Of a stretch of DNA of 64,000 bases, positions 9,094-18,660 are shown piece by piece. Location: positions 6,386,001 to 6,450,000 of the forward strand of contig NZ_CP018082.1 in assembly GCF_001886715.1 (NCBI RefSeq), read 5' to 3'. Under the pieces are notes generated by a model. The model was not told the origin of the DNA. It worked only from the letters and a program-made list of their open reading frames with translations, and did no database searches. Origin of the DNA: Nocardia mangyaensis. Lineage in GTDB: Bacteria; Actinomycetota; Actinomycetes; Mycobacteriales; Mycobacteriaceae. The stretch's first letter is position 1. Every line of letters begins with the position of its first letter. The position numbers and the translations under genes were made by a program.

Positions 9094-9106
9094 ATCAGTG
9101 TTTTCC

Positions 9107-10282
9107 TTACTTGGCTGAGCCGTTGAAGGCCAGTTCGGCGGCCTTGTCGGCGCCTTCGTCCATGGTCTGCGCCAGCGTCACCAGCGGGTGCGCGGCATCG
9201 GCGAGGATCTGGCGACCCTCGTCCACCCGGTTGCCGTCGAGGCGCACGACCAGCGGCTTGTTGGCCTCGTCGCCCAGGATCTCGAGGGCCTTGACGATGC
9301 CGTTGGCGACCGCGTCACACGCGGTGATGCCACCGAAAACATTGACGAACACGCTCTTGACCTGCGAGTCGCCCAGGATGACGTCCAGCCCGGCCGCCAT
9401 CACCTCGGCCGAGGCGCCACCGCCGATGTCGAGGAAGTTGGCCGGCTTCACGCCGCCGTGGTTCTCGCCCGCGTAGGCGACGACGTCCAGGGTCGACATG
9501 ACCAGACCGGCGCCGTTGCCGATGATGCCGACCTCGCCGTCGAGCTTGACGTAGTTGAGGTCGTTCTCCTTGGCCTGGAGCTCGAGCGGATCGGTCGCCT
9601 CGATGTCGGCGAAGGCCTCGTGGTCGGGGTGCCGGTACTCGGCGTTCTCGTCCAGGGTGACCTTGCCGTCGAGGGCGAGGATCTCGTCGCCGGGGGTGCG
9701 CACCAGCGGGTTGACCTCGACCAGGGTGGTGTCCTCGGAAACGAAGACTTCCCACAGCTTCTGGATGGTCACAGCCGCGGCGTCGAGCACCTCGGCGGGC
9801 AGGTGGCCCTGCTCGGCGATCTCACGGGCGAAGGCCAGGTCGACACCCTTGACGGCGTCGACGGGGATCTTGGCGAGGCGCTCGGGAGTCTTCTCCGCGA
9901 CCTCTTCGATCTCCATACCGCCCTCGACCGAACACATCGCCAGGTAGGTGCGGTTGGACCGGTCGAGCAGGAAGGAGATGTAGTACTCCTCCGCGATGTC
10001 CTTGGCCTCGGCGACAAGGAGCTTCTTGACGATGTGGCCCTTGATGTCGAGGCCGAGGATGTTCTGCGCGTGCGTGAACGCGTCCTCCGCAGTGGCGGCG
10101 TACTTGACGCCCCCCGCCTTACCGCGACCGCCCACCTTGACCTGCGCCTTGACCATCACCGGCTTGCCGATTTCCTCGGCGATCGCGCGCGCTTCTTCGG
10201 CCGTGTCGCAAACCCGGCCCTCCGACGAAGGCACTCCGTGCTTAACGAAGAGCTCCTTCGCCTGATATTCGAAGAGATCCAT
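9107..10282 (-). CDS. sucC: Succinyl-CoA synthetase beta subunit
   Basis: A 391-residue beta subunit with an N-terminal ATP-grasp domain ([36 protein letters not shown]) and a C-terminal CoA-ligase domain containing [12 protein letters not shown] and [11 protein letters not shown]. It partners SucD. The ATG at 10282 has a GGTGAG ribosome binding site. It is the first gene of the operon; the long upstream gap shared with the divergent M23 peptidase gene should hold its promoter. Confidence 0.98.
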   Translation of the reverse strand: MDLFEYQAKELFVKHGVPSSEGRVCDTAEEARAIAEEIGKPVMVKAQVKVGGRGKAGGVKYAATAEDAFTHAQNILGLDIKGHIVKKLLVAEAKDIAEEYYISFLLDRSNRTYLAMCSVEGGMEIEEVAEKTPERLAKIPVDAVKGVDLAFAREIAEQGHLPAEVLDAAAVTIQKLWEVFVSEDTTLVEVNPLVRTPGDEILALDGKVTLDENAEYRHPDHEAFADIEATDPLELQAKENDLNYVKLDGEVGIIGNGAGLVMSTLDVVAYAGENHGGVKPANFLDIGGGASAEVMAAGLDVILGDSQVKSVFVNVFGGITACDAVANGIVKALEILGDEANKPLVVRLDGNRVDEGRQILADAAHPLVTLAQTMDEGADKAAELAFNGSAK

Positions 10283-10792
10283 GTACTCACCGTCTCGTCT
10301 GCGTTGCTATGACAACGTCTTTGTTGGCGGCCCGACGTCGGTAGCGGGTCGGGTCGGACTCTAACCAGTCACATGGAGGGCCAAACGGCCACATTCATCC
10401 TAAGTGGCGCAGGTCACGACGGGTAACGGGAGGTCCGGAAAACCGCTGGCCAAGGCTACTGGCGAGTAGTTTTCAGGTGCCGTGGCAGGTCGGGACACGT
10501 AAAGCCGCGACGCCCCGACATCTACTACGTTATGTCGTCGACGGACCTCACCCGGGACCCCGAAATGCGGTGAGATATTCCGTCGCGTTACGGTGACGAA
10601 TATCACACGTGAGTGTAGGTTTCCAACCAGCGCTTGCCACTCTGCAATCGCTTCGTTACCGTCAGTGCGGTCGAAGTCACAACCAGGTCACGACAACCAG
10701 GTCACGACTGGCAAGTCAGGACTGAGGAGGACGACAAGCTTGAGGCACGTCAGCACTCGCTTGCAGCAGCGGTCGGCGATTCGGCGCAGCCG
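10283..10792. other. 510-bp divergent intergenic region sucC / M23 peptidase
   Basis: No convincing gene is present. It must carry the promoters of sucC (leftward) and of the peptidase (rightward). An imperfect inverted repeat GATATTC-CGTC/GACG-AATATC lies near 10573-10604. A 14-bp exact tandem duplication (10681-10708) and a GAGGAGGA tract (10724-10731) lie closer to the peptidase gene, but the tract is about 60 bp from the chosen ATG, so it is not obviously its ribosome binding site. I cannot place promoters with certainty. Confidence 0.5.
10681..10708 (+). repeat. 14-bp exact tandem duplication in the peptidase leader
   Basis: Two adjacent identical copies of AACCAGGTCACGAC (10681-10694 and 10695-10708), preceded by a partial copy of the GTCAC part. 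It could be a doubled regulator site or a slipped-strand duplication. Confidence 0.75.
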
Positions 10793-11845
10793 ATGAACCA
10801 CCGCTCCACCTTCACAGTCGAAAACCGCGCCGCTTCCGGACATCGTTACCGGTATGCCGACGAGTTCACCTCGCACCCGCAGGGCCGTCGCACGGCCGCA
10901 GCACAGCCGCAGCCCGCGTGGCCGCACACCGACTCCTGGCACACCCAGAACAGCTGGTCCGCCGACTCGGCCTGGACGCCCGCCGAAGACGAGTGGACCG
11001 CCGACGAGTCCGACACCTACGACTCCGGCACCTACGACAACACCTGGCAGTCGGCCGAACCCGAGCAGCCGGCCGCGACCGAACCGCCGCGCCGCGCCGC
11101 GCGTCGTGGTGGCGCGCATCGCGTTCCCGCCCCGCCCGCCGCGCTGAAGGGCCGCGCCGCGGTCATCGCCGTCGCCGCGGGCGCGGTCGTCGCCGCCGGC
11201 CAGGCCGCGGTGGCCTCGCCCGGCCAGGCAGATCACAGCCTCGACTACGAGGCCGCGGGCCAGATCCACGAGATCGCCGCGCAGTCGATGAACACCGCCG
11301 ACGTCGAAGGCGCGACCACCGGTTCCTCGCCGCAGGTCCTGGAGGCGTCGGCGATCGCCGACAAGAGTCACTTCGACGACATACTGGCCAAAGGCGCCAA
11401 GTTCGCCGAGGACCTCGCCGCACAGGAATCGGCCAAGCTGCGACCGCTGTTCGCCAAGTTCACCACGGGCAACTACACCTCCGGCTTCGGCGCCCGCTGG
11501 GGCGTGCAACACCTCGGTATCGACGTCGCCGGTCCGATCGGCACGCCGATCTACTCGGTCGCCGACGGCACCGTCATCGAGGCGGGCCCGGCCTCCGGTT
11601 TCGGCATGTGGGTGCGCGTCCTGCACGACGACGGCACCGTTACCGTCTACGGCCACATCGACACCGCGACCGTCTTCGAGGGCCAGCGAGTCCTGGCCGG
11701 CGACCAGATCGCCACCATGGGCAACCGCGGCTTCTCCACCGGCCCGCACTGCCACTTCGAGGTCTGGCTCAACGGCACCGACAAGATCGATCCGGTCCCG
11801 TGGCTGGCCACCCGCGGCATCAGCCTGGGCTACCAGCGCGACTGA
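10793..11845 (+). CDS. M23 family metallopeptidase (cell-wall endopeptidase)
   Basis: A 350-residue protein with a disordered, Trp/Asp-rich N-terminal region (1-115), one membrane or signal-anchor segment (121-141) and an extracellular LytM-type M23 peptidase domain (about 230-340). The zinc ligands are present: H240 and D244 in QHLGID and H321 in HCHFEVW, with H319 as the catalytic His. Such enzymes cut peptide cross-links in peptidoglycan. It corresponds in position to Rv0950c of M. tuberculosis, divergent from sucC. The ATG at 10793 was chosen because upstream in-frame starts give a poorly conserved leader; no strong ribosome binding site is seen, so the start is uncertain. Confidence 0.88.
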   Translation: MNHRSTFTVENRAASGHRYRYADEFTSHPQGRRTAAAQPQPAWPHTDSWHTQNSWSADSAWTPAEDEWTADESDTYDSGTYDNTWQSAEPEQPAATEPPRRAARRGGAHRVPAPPAALKGRAAVIAVAAGAVVAAGQAAVASPGQADHSLDYEAAGQIHEIAAQSMNTADVEGATTGSSPQVLEASAIADKSHFDDILAKGAKFAEDLAAQESAKLRPLFAKFTTGNYTSGFGARWGVQHLGIDVAGPIGTPIYSVADGTVIEAGPASGFGMWVRVLHDDGTVTVYGHIDTATVFEGQRVLAGDQIATMGNRGFSTGPHCHFEVWLNGTDKIDPVPWLATRGISLGYQRD

Positions 11846-11995
11846 GGCCGTCCCGCCTCCCGAGTATCGCGGTCGGCCTCCGGCGGGTCGGAACCCGACG
11901 TCGGCGACAGGCGGTCCGGCGAGGCTCACGTTGGCCAGGTGTCGCGTGACGAGTAGCACGCTTCCATAGGCTTCGGCGTGAGATAGCGTTTCTTC

Positions 11996-13375
11996 ATGTC
12001 CGGTACAACGAAGTACACGCAGTTCATCGCTCTCCCACCGGAATCGGTGTGGCGTGTGCTCGGTGACCTGGAGCAGTGGCCGGAGTGGAATCCGGGGGTG
12101 CGGGACGTGCGGATGCACGGGCCGGTCGCCGTCGGCGCCACTGGTGACTATCTGCCGAACGGGAAGCTCTCGGCGCGCATCCACAGACGATTCGGCGCGC
12201 CCTTCACCGTCACGACCGTCGACCCGAATCGGGAACTGAGCATCGAGCAGCCCGAGCCCGCGGGCACCATGCATCTCACCTGGCGATTGGCACCTGTCGA
12301 CGGCGGTACCGAACTCACCCAGGAACTCCGCTTCACCGGTCCATCGGCCGCCGCGGCCCGTGCCGTCGTTCGCCCCTTCATCGAAACCGATGCGCGCGTG
12401 AACTTCTCCCGGCTGGCACGGCTGGCCGGACTCGTTCCCGCCGACAACGCGCTCACCGTGGTCATCGCAGGCGGCGCCGGTGCGCTCGGCCTCCAGGTCG
12501 CCGCCGATCTGACCTGCCGGGGTCAGCGCGTCACGCTGCTCACCCGCCGCCGCAACCGCGCCCTGCCGTTCCGGCAGACCGAATGGGACGGCCGCTCGAT
12601 CGGCGCCTGGGCCGCCGAGCTGCGTGAACCCGGTCGTCTCGCGGTGATCAACCTCGCGGGCAAGCTGGTCGACTGTCGGCCCACCGCGCGCAATGTCGCC
12701 GAACTACGCAGCAGCCGGGTCGATTCCACCACCGCCCTGGTCGCCGCGGCAGGGCTGCGCGAAACCCCGGTCGACTACTGGATACAGGCCAGCACCACGG
12801 CCATCTGGTCGGACGCGGGCGAAACCCGCTGCACCGAAACCACTCCCCTGCCGACGGGCCTGCCGCAGATGACCGGAGTCGCCCAGCCGTGGGAGGAGGC
12901 GTTCGATCCCACCCAGGCCGCGCACTGGACGATCCTGCGCACCTCCATCGTCCTCGAGCCGGACGCCCCCGCCCTCATACGCCTCGGTCAGCTCACCAGA
13001 GCGGGCCTCGGCGGCCGCATCGGCCCCGGTGACCAGTGGTTCAGCTGGATCCACATCGAGGACTGGCTCGCCATCGTGCGCGGCGCCCTCGGCCTCGACC
13101 CCGAACTCACCCTCCCCGACGGCATCCTCGTCGCCGCCACCGAATTCCCGGTCCGCAACACCGAACTCATGGCCACGCTGCGACGCCGCCTGCGCCGCCC
13201 ACCCGCACCACCGACCCCCACGGCGATGCTCACCCTCGGCGCGGTCTTCCTCCGCACCGACCCCGCACTCGGCCTCACCGGCCGCCACGCGACCTCGAAA
13301 GTCCTTCCGAAGGCGGGCTTCACATTCCGCTACCCCACCCTCGACGAAGCCCTCACCGACCTGTTGCGGTGTTAA
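11996..13375 (+). CDS. Fusion of SRPBCC domain and TIGR01777-type NAD(P)-binding epimerase
   Basis: A 459-residue protein. Residues 1-150 form an SRPBCC (START-like) hydrophobic ligand-binding domain with FIALPPESVWRVLGDLEQWPEWNPGV. Residues ~155-458 form an SDR-type domain of the TIGR01777/SDR39U1 family: VIAGGAGALGLQVA (nucleotide-binding loop), a VINLAGKLVDCRP block, an STTAIWSD active-site region and the C-terminal DUF1731 helix segment (GRHATSKVLPKAGFTFRYPTLDEAL). The usual GATGxxG loop is here GGAGALG. Substrate unknown. It lies between the peptidase gene and an intergenic repeat. Confidence 0.85.
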   Translation: MSGTTKYTQFIALPPESVWRVLGDLEQWPEWNPGVRDVRMHGPVAVGATGDYLPNGKLSARIHRRFGAPFTVTTVDPNRELSIEQPEPAGTMHLTWRLAPVDGGTELTQELRFTGPSAAAARAVVRPFIETDARVNFSRLARLAGLVPADNALTVVIAGGAGALGLQVAADLTCRGQRVTLLTRRRNRALPFRQTEWDGRSIGAWAAELREPGRLAVINLAGKLVDCRPTARNVAELRSSRVDSTTALVAAAGLRETPVDYWIQASTTAIWSDAGETRCTETTPLPTGLPQMTGVAQPWEEAFDPTQAAHWTILRTSIVLEPDAPALIRLGQLTRAGLGGRIGPGDQWFSWIHIEDWLAIVRGALGLDPELTLPDGILVAATEFPVRNTELMATLRRRLRRPPAPPTPTAMLTLGAVFLRTDPALGLTGRHATSKVLPKAGFTFRYPTLDEALTDLLRC

Positions 13376-13387
13376 TTGGAGCCGGTG

Positions 13388-13735
13388 TTTGTTGGAGCGC
13401 TGGCGCGCTCGAGTCGCGGCCCCGAGGGGCCGCCGGTCAGCGCTCGAGACTCGCGCCTGCGGCGCATGCGCTTCGAGCGCTGACCGGCGACCCGGCCGCG
13501 ACCGGCCGACTTCGTCGGCCGCCGCTCCTCGGGGTCGCGGGTGCGGGGCTGGGAGTGCGGTCATGGCGGACTCAGGTTGTGCCGTGCGGGCGGGTAGTGC
13601 GGTCATGGCCGACTCAGGTTGTGCCGTGCGGGCGGGTAGTGCGGTCATGGCCGACTCGAGTGGTGCCGTGTGCGCTGGTACTGCGGCAGGCGGCGGACTC
13701 GAGTGGTGCCATGTGACTGGGGCGGTGGGAGGCTG
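13388..13735 (+). repeat. Dispersed intergenic repeat, copy A
   Basis: Non-coding GC-rich block between the SDR gene and pcrA. Its core (GCGCTGGCGCGCTCGAG followed by CGCGGCCCC, then later CGCTCCTCGGGGTCGCGG and GTGCGGTCATGGCGGACT) recurs in reverse orientation at 18661-18800 and, more diverged, near 42745-42850. Copy A has an extra ~70-bp insert with its own inverted repeat (CGGTCAGCGCTCGA against TCGAGCGCTGACCG) and a tandem tail. No open frame with gene character is present. It is probably a genus-specific dispersed repeat. Confidence 0.8.
13554..13721 (+). repeat. Four 42-bp tandem units inside repeat copy A
   Basis: Units start at 13554, 13596, 13638 and 13680. The first two are identical except for one base; the third and fourth are progressively more diverged. 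Each begins with AGTGCGGTCATGGC or a variant. The unit length is a multiple of three and all frames stay largely open, which creates spurious reading frames here. Confidence 0.85.
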
Positions 13736-13760
13736 ACTTCGGGCCTGGTGAGGGTTGGTG

Positions 13761-16361
13761 TCACAGCTTGACGATGGTGCGGCTGAACTGGGGGATCAGC
13801 CGGATCTTGCCCGCGGTGCCGAAGTCGATGGTGACCGTCGCCAGGGGGCCGACGCCGTCGGCGGCGACCACCCGGCCGAGGCCGTACTTGTCGTCGCTGA
13901 CCCGGTCGCCCACTGCGAGCACGAGATCGGTGTTGTTGCGTTTGACCGCACCGCCGGGGGCGGGCCTGCGCTCACCTGAACCGCCACGCACGCCGGGCCG
14001 CTGGTCCCAGCCATCACCGCGGGTCCAGTCCCGATCGAAGCCGCTGTCCTCGCCGCGCCTGCGACCGCGCTGCACCGGCGAGACCACCGGCTCCAGCCGA
14101 CGCCAGTCGAGCAGATGCTGCGGGATCTCCTGGAGGAACCGCGATTCCGGGTTCGAAACCGGTTGCCCCCAGCCGGACCGCACCACCGCGCGCGAGAGGT
14201 AGAGCCGCTGACGGGCCCGCGTGATACCGACATAGGCCAGCCGACGTTCCTCGGCCAGTTCGGTCGGATCGCCCAGCGCCCGCATGTGCGGGAACTGCCC
14301 GTCCTCCCAACCGGTCACGAAGACCACCGGGAACTCCAAGCCCTTGGCGGTGTGCAAGGTCATCATGGTGACCACACCGGTGCCCTCGTCCGGGATCTGA
14401 TCGGTGTCGGCCACCAGCGAGACCCGCTCGAGGAACGCCGCGAGCGAACCGGGTTCGGGCTCACCGTCGCCCGCCTCGGGTAGCAGCCCTTCTTCACGCG
14501 CGGCCTCGGCGTTGTTGAACGCCTCGGAACTGAATTCGCGGGCGACGCTGACCAATTCGTTGAGATTGTCGAGCCGGGCGCCGTCCTGTGGATCGTCGGA
14601 GGCTTCCAGCTCGGCGCGGTAGCCGGTGCGGTCGAGCACCGCGTCGACGACATTGCCCACATCGGGGTACTCGCTGTCGGCCCGCTGCCCGGCCGCACGG
14701 ATCTCCTCGAGCAGGTCGAGGAAGCCGGCGATGGCCCGCTGTGCACGGGTGTTCAGCAGTGCGACCTTGCCGTCGGCGGCATCACGCAGGGCGACGGCGA
14801 AACCGACATCGCGCTGTTCGGCGTGCACCGCCACGCACGCCTCGGCACGGTCACCGATCCCGCGGCGCGGGGTGTTGAGGATGCGGCGCAGGCTCACCGC
14901 GTCGTCGGGATTCTCCAGCACACGCAGGTACGCGACCACATCGCGCACCTCCTTGCGCTCGTAGAACCGCACACCGCCGACCACCTTGTAGGGCAGGCCC
15001 ATTCGGATGAAGATCTCTTCGAGCGCTCGCGAATTGTTGTTGGTGCGATAGAACACCGCGACATCGCCGTAGTTGGCCTCGCCGGTGTCGACGAGCCGGT
15101 CGATCTCCTTGGCGACGAACGACGCCTCGTCGTGCTCGTTGTCGGCGACGTAGCCGGTGATCAGCTCACCTTCACCGGAATCGGTCCACAGCTTCTTCTC
15201 GCGCCTGCCCTCGTTGCGCGCGATCACCGCGTTCGCGGCGGACAGGATGTGCTGGGTCGACCGGTAGTTCTGTTCCAGCAGGATGGTTTCCGCGTCGGGG
15301 AAATCGCGCTCGAATTCTTCGATGTTGCGGATGGTGGCGCCGCGGAAGGCGTAGATCGACTGGTCGGCGTCACCGACCACGCACAGCTCGCTCGGCCCGA
15401 CCCCGGCGTCGTCGGCCTCGGCGGTGGGTTCGCTGTGGTGGCCGACGAGTTCACGCACCAGCACGTACTGGGCATGGTTGGTGTCCTGGTACTCGTCGAC
15501 CAGCACGTGCCGGAACCGGCGCCGGTAGTACTCGGCGACCTGCGGATGGTTCTGCAGCAGCGCGACCGTCTCGCCGATCAGATCGTCGAAGTCCATGGCG
15601 TTGGCCGTGCGCAGCCGCCGCTGGTACTCGGTGTACACCCTGGCCACCAGGCCGGGCAGTTCGGTCTCGTCGGATTCGGCGTCGGCGACGGCCTGTTCCG
15701 GACCGATGAGTTCGTTCTTCAGATTGGAAATAGCGGTCGCCAGCAATCGCGCCGAGTATTTCTTCGTGTCGATGTCGAAATCGCGGCTGATCATCGTGAG
15801 CAACCGGCGCGAATCGTCGGCGTCGTAGATGGAGAAATTCGAGTTCAGCCCCGGCAGCAGGGCCGCCTGCATCCGCAGAATGCGGACGCAGCTGGAATGG
15901 AAAGTCGACACCCACATGCTGGCCGCCCGCGGCCCGACCAGCCCGGCCACCCGCTCGCGCATCTCCGCGGCGGCCTTGTTGGTGAAGGTGATCGCCAGGA
16001 TCTGCCCGGTGTGCACCCCGCGCGCGGCGAGCAGATACGCGATGCGCCTGGTGAGCACCGCGGTCTTGCCCGAGCCCGCCCCGGCCACGATCAACAGCGG
16101 CGCGCCGGCGTGCACCACGGCGGCGCGCTGCTGCGGGTTGAGCCCGTCGAGCAGCCGCTCGGTCTCCTCCGCGCGCCGCTGTTCGCGCTCCTTGCGCCGC
16201 TGTTCCTGTTCGGCGCTGTGGCGGGCGGCCGCCTCGGCCAAACCACCGCCGGACACGGCGGCTCCACCCCCGTCGCGATGCGATAGCGCGGCGCCTCCGG
16301 GCGCGGGTGCGGGATCGCTGGGATCGGCGGCTGAGGCGTGGGGAGCGACCGTGATGTCCAT
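13761..16361 (-). CDS. pcrA: ATP-dependent DNA helicase PcrA/UvrD1
   Basis: An 866-residue superfamily 1A helicase that translocates 3' to 5' on single-stranded DNA in repair and replication. After a disordered N-terminus with a Glu/Arg-rich stretch (46-70) come the Q motif (LNPQQRAAV), Walker A GAGSGKT (94-100), Walker B VLVDEYQDT, GDADQSIYAFRGA, QNYRST, the MTLHTAKGLEF motif and the VGITRAR block. The C-terminal ~55 residues (GDRVSDDKYGLGRVV...) form the Tudor-like domain that binds RNA polymerase in this family. Length is slightly above the usual because of the N-terminal extension. It is divergent from the chorismate mutase gene. Confidence 0.97.
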   Translation of the reverse strand: MDITVAPHASAADPSDPAPAPGGAALSHRDGGGAAVSGGGLAEAAARHSAEQEQRRKEREQRRAEETERLLDGLNPQQRAAVVHAGAPLLIVAGAGSGKTAVLTRRIAYLLAARGVHTGQILAITFTNKAAAEMRERVAGLVGPRAASMWVSTFHSSCVRILRMQAALLPGLNSNFSIYDADDSRRLLTMISRDFDIDTKKYSARLLATAISNLKNELIGPEQAVADAESDETELPGLVARVYTEYQRRLRTANAMDFDDLIGETVALLQNHPQVAEYYRRRFRHVLVDEYQDTNHAQYVLVRELVGHHSEPTAEADDAGVGPSELCVVGDADQSIYAFRGATIRNIEEFERDFPDAETILLEQNYRSTQHILSAANAVIARNEGRREKKLWTDSGEGELITGYVADNEHDEASFVAKEIDRLVDTGEANYGDVAVFYRTNNNSRALEEIFIRMGLPYKVVGGVRFYERKEVRDVVAYLRVLENPDDAVSLRRILNTPRRGIGDRAEACVAVHAEQRDVGFAVALRDAADGKVALLNTRAQRAIAGFLDLLEEIRAAGQRADSEYPDVGNVVDAVLDRTGYRAELEASDDPQDGARLDNLNELVSVAREFSSEAFNNAEAAREEGLLPEAGDGEPEPGSLAAFLERVSLVADTDQIPDEGTGVVTMMTLHTAKGLEFPVVFVTGWEDGQFPHMRALGDPTELAEERRLAYVGITRARQRLYLSRAVVRSGWGQPVSNPESRFLQEIPQHLLDWRRLEPVVSPVQRGRRRGEDSGFDRDWTRGDGWDQRPGVRGGSGERRPAPGGAVKRNNTDLVLAVGDRVSDDKYGLGRVVAADGVGPLATVTIDFGTAGKIRLIPQFSRTIVKL

Positions 16362-16695
16362 CGTCTGTCCACGCTACCGGCGTCCACCGACAGGTGCCGA
16401 ACTGCCACCGCGCCGATGACGATCCGGCGACAGGAGTGTGAACGTTCTCAGCAGATTCACAAACACAACTGTTTTGCATACCTATCGGCCCGTGGCAGAC
16501 TGGGGCGCATGGTCAGCCCTTCTTCGCATGTCCGGATCGGCGTACGATCCGATACCGTGGCACAGGGCGTTGCCATTTGCGTACTCCCGGGGGGATCCAG
16601 TACCGCCCATCGGGAAAGTTTCAGGGTGAAGGAACAGATCGGGTAACAGGGCGTCCAGTCCAACCGATCCAAGTTCTGACACGAGGAGATGAATG
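16362..16695. other. 334-bp divergent intergenic region pcrA / chorismate mutase
   Basis: No credible gene. It is comparatively AT-rich around 16440-16490 and should contain both promoters. I find no clear SOS (LexA) box. The chorismate mutase ribosome binding site is at its right end. Confidence 0.45.
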
Positions 16696-16989
16696 ATGAG
16701 CACCCCTGCTACGACCGCCGGGTCCGATTCGGCGCTGCCGCAATCCGAGGCGGAGATCGAAAAGCTTCGCCTCGAGATCGACCAGCTCGATGCCACGATC
16801 CTCGCCGCGATCAAACGCCGGAGCGAGATCTCGCGGATCATCGGCCGCACCCGGATGGCTTCGGGTGGTCCGCGCCTGGTCCACAGTCGTGAGATGAAGG
16901 TGCTCGAACGCTTCAGTGAGCTCGGCCAGGAGGGCCACACCCTCGCCATGCTCCTGCTGCGCCTCGGCCGCGGTCGGCTCGGCCGCTAG
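16696..16989 (+). CDS. Chorismate mutase (AroQ class, intracellular)
   Basis: A 97-residue all-helical chorismate mutase, which turns chorismate into prephenate for Phe/Tyr synthesis. The family pattern is seen: LRLEIDQLDATILAAIKRRSEISRIIGRTRMASGGPRLVHSREMKVLERFSELGQEG, with the conserved Arg and Lys residues of the active site. It matches Rv0948c in size and in its place next to pcrA. In that protein activity depends on complex formation with DAHP synthase; whether this holds here cannot be seen. Two adjacent ATGs exist (16693, 16696); the second is better spaced from the GAGGAG site. Confidence 0.93.
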   Translation: MSTPATTAGSDSALPQSEAEIEKLRLEIDQLDATILAAIKRRSEISRIIGRTRMASGGPRLVHSREMKVLERFSELGQEGHTLAMLLLRLGRGRLGR

Positions 16990-17036
16990 GCCCCCCAATA
17001 CCCGCGGCGACCATCCAGTTCGCCGCTTCCAGAAAG

Positions 17037-17077
17037 CCGCCCCGGGTGCAACACCATCCCCGGGGCGGTGTTTATTT
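17037..17077 (+). terminator. Terminator after chorismate mutase
   Basis: A 10-bp GC-rich stem (17037-17046 with 17059-17068), 12-nt loop, then a T-rich tail. A second small GC hairpin follows directly. Confidence 0.85.
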
Positions 17078-17178
17078 GCGGCCCGGGGCCGCGTGTTCGT
17101 CGTAGGACTCCCTCCGTGGTGGGTGCGTCGGGTGACCGGGTCGGCGTGGACTGGGGTGCGTGGAGCCGGGATGCTTGC

Positions 17179-18636
17179 TCAGGTCAGGGCGATGTACTTC
17201 GTGTTCAGGTATTCCTCGATGCCCTCGGTGCCGCCTTCGCGGCCGAAGCCCGATTCCTTGACGCCGCCGAAGGGGGCCGCCGGGTCGGAGATGACGCCGC
17301 GGTTGACGCCGACCATGCCGGTCTGCACAGCTTCGGAGACGCGCAGGGCGCGGTCGAGGTCGCGGGTGTAGACATAGCCGACCAGGCCGTACTCGGTGTC
17401 GTTGGCGGCGGCGACGCCCTCGTCCTCGGTGTCGAAGGCGACGATGGGCGCGACCGGGCCGAAGACCTCTTCGCGCAGGATGCGCGCGTTCTCGGGCACG
17501 TCGGCCAGGATGGTGGCCGGGTAGAACCAGCCGGGTCCGCTGGGCACTTTGCCGCCGAGCAGGCAGTTGGCGCCCTTGGCCACGGCGTCGTCGACGAGGT
17601 CGCTCACGATCTCGCGCTGGTCCTCGCTGACGAGCGGACCGAGAGTCGTGTCCGGATCGGTACCCGACCCGAGAACCACGGTGTCGGCCATCGCGGCGAC
17701 CAGTTTCTCGGTGAACTCGGCGACCACCGCGCGCTGGACGTGGAACCGGTTGGCCGCCGTGCACGCCTCCCCGCCATTGCGCAGTTTCGCCTGCATCGCG
17801 CCGGTGACCGCGGCGTCGACATCGGCGTCGTCGAACACCACGAACGGTGCGTTGCCGCCCAGTTCCATCGAGGTGCGCAGCAGCCGGTTCGCCGAGGCCG
17901 CGACGAGCTTCTTACCGACCTCGGTGGATCCGGTGAAGGTGAGCTTGCGCAGGCGCGGATCGTCGATCAGCGGGCCCGTGACAGCCCCCGAATGCTGGGT
18001 CGTGATCACCGACAGCACCCCGTCGGGCAGCCCCGCCTCGCTGCAGAGCTTGGCCAGCGCCAGCATGGTCAGCGGTGTCGCCGAGGCGGGCTTGACGATC
18101 ATCGTGCAACCGGCGGCCAGCGCGGGACCGATCTTGCGCGTGCCCATGGCGAGCGGGAAGTTCCACGGCGTGATCGCCAGACACGGCCCCACCGGCTGTT
18201 TGTCGACCATGATCCGACCGTTCCCGGAGGGTGCGCGCAGATACCGCCCGTGCACCCGCACCGCCTCCTCGCTGAACCAGCGGAAGAACTCGGCGCCGTA
18301 GCGCACCTCGTTGCGGCTCTCGGCCAGCGCCTTGCCCATCTCGAGCGTCATCAGCAACGCGAACTCCTCGGCCCGCGCACTCAGCTGATCGAACACCCCA
18401 CGCAGGATCTCGCCCCGCTCCCGCGACGGCGTCGCCGCCCACTCCGCGCCCGCCGCGACCGCGACATCGAGCGCGCGCTTCGCGTCCTCGGGCGTCGCGT
18501 CCGCCACCTGCGCGAGCACCGAGCCGTCGGCCGGATTCAGCACGTCGAACGTGCCGCCCCCACCCGCCTCGACCGGCCCGGAACCGATCCACAAACCCTT
18601 CGGTACGAATTCGAGTACATCGCGTTCAGACACCAT
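17179..18636 (-). CDS. NAD(P)-dependent succinate-semialdehyde dehydrogenase-type aldehyde dehydrogenase
   Basis: A 485-residue aldehyde dehydrogenase. It shows [10 protein letters not shown], the cofactor lysine block [20 protein letters not shown], the general base Glu258 in ELGGNAPF and the nucleophile Cys292 in [12 protein letters not shown]. The neighbourhood of the Cys and overall character point to the succinate-semialdehyde dehydrogenase (GabD) branch, which oxidises succinate semialdehyde to succinate; CTAANRF replaces the more usual CVCANRF. It is convergent with chorismate mutase. It sits beside repeat copy B, which fills the gap to pgi. Substrate assignment is by family only. Confidence 0.88.
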   Translation of the reverse strand: MVSERDVLEFVPKGLWIGSGPVEAGGGGTFDVLNPADGSVLAQVADATPEDAKRALDVAVAAGAEWAATPSRERGEILRGVFDQLSARAEEFALLMTLEMGKALAESRNEVRYGAEFFRWFSEEAVRVHGRYLRAPSGNGRIMVDKQPVGPCLAITPWNFPLAMGTRKIGPALAAGCTMIVKPASATPLTMLALAKLCSEAGLPDGVLSVITTQHSGAVTGPLIDDPRLRKLTFTGSTEVGKKLVAASANRLLRTSMELGGNAPFVVFDDADVDAAVTGAMQAKLRNGGEACTAANRFHVQRAVVAEFTEKLVAAMADTVVLGSGTDPDTTLGPLVSEDQREIVSDLVDDAVAKGANCLLGGKVPSGPGWFYPATILADVPENARILREEVFGPVAPIVAFDTEDEGVAAANDTEYGLVGYVYTRDLDRALRVSEAVQTGMVGVNRGVISDPAAPFGGVKESGFGREGGTEGIEEYLNTKYIALT

Positions 18637-18660
18637 CCCGCCAGCCTAAGCCGACACCCG

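Noticed and set aside
10500..10792. Cyclic di-AMP (ydaO-type) riboswitch or MtrA boxes upstream of the M23 peptidase.
   Set aside because: Conserved core sequences of the riboswitch are not visible, and the GTTAC-like hexamers are too few and irregular to call MtrA sites.
13388..13735. CRISPR array.
   Set aside because: The units are adjacent without unique spacers, differ by decay and have no cas genes nearby.
13376..13760. Small genes within repeat copy A, suggested by open frames with repeated SAMTALPA peptides.
   Set aside because: The frames exist because the 42-bp unit is a multiple of three and GC-rich; they lack starts with ribosome binding sites and run through neighbouring genes.
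16362..16695. SOS box or small gene between pcrA and chorismate mutase.
   Set aside because: No sequence close to the mycobacterial LexA box was found, and the short frames there lack coding character.
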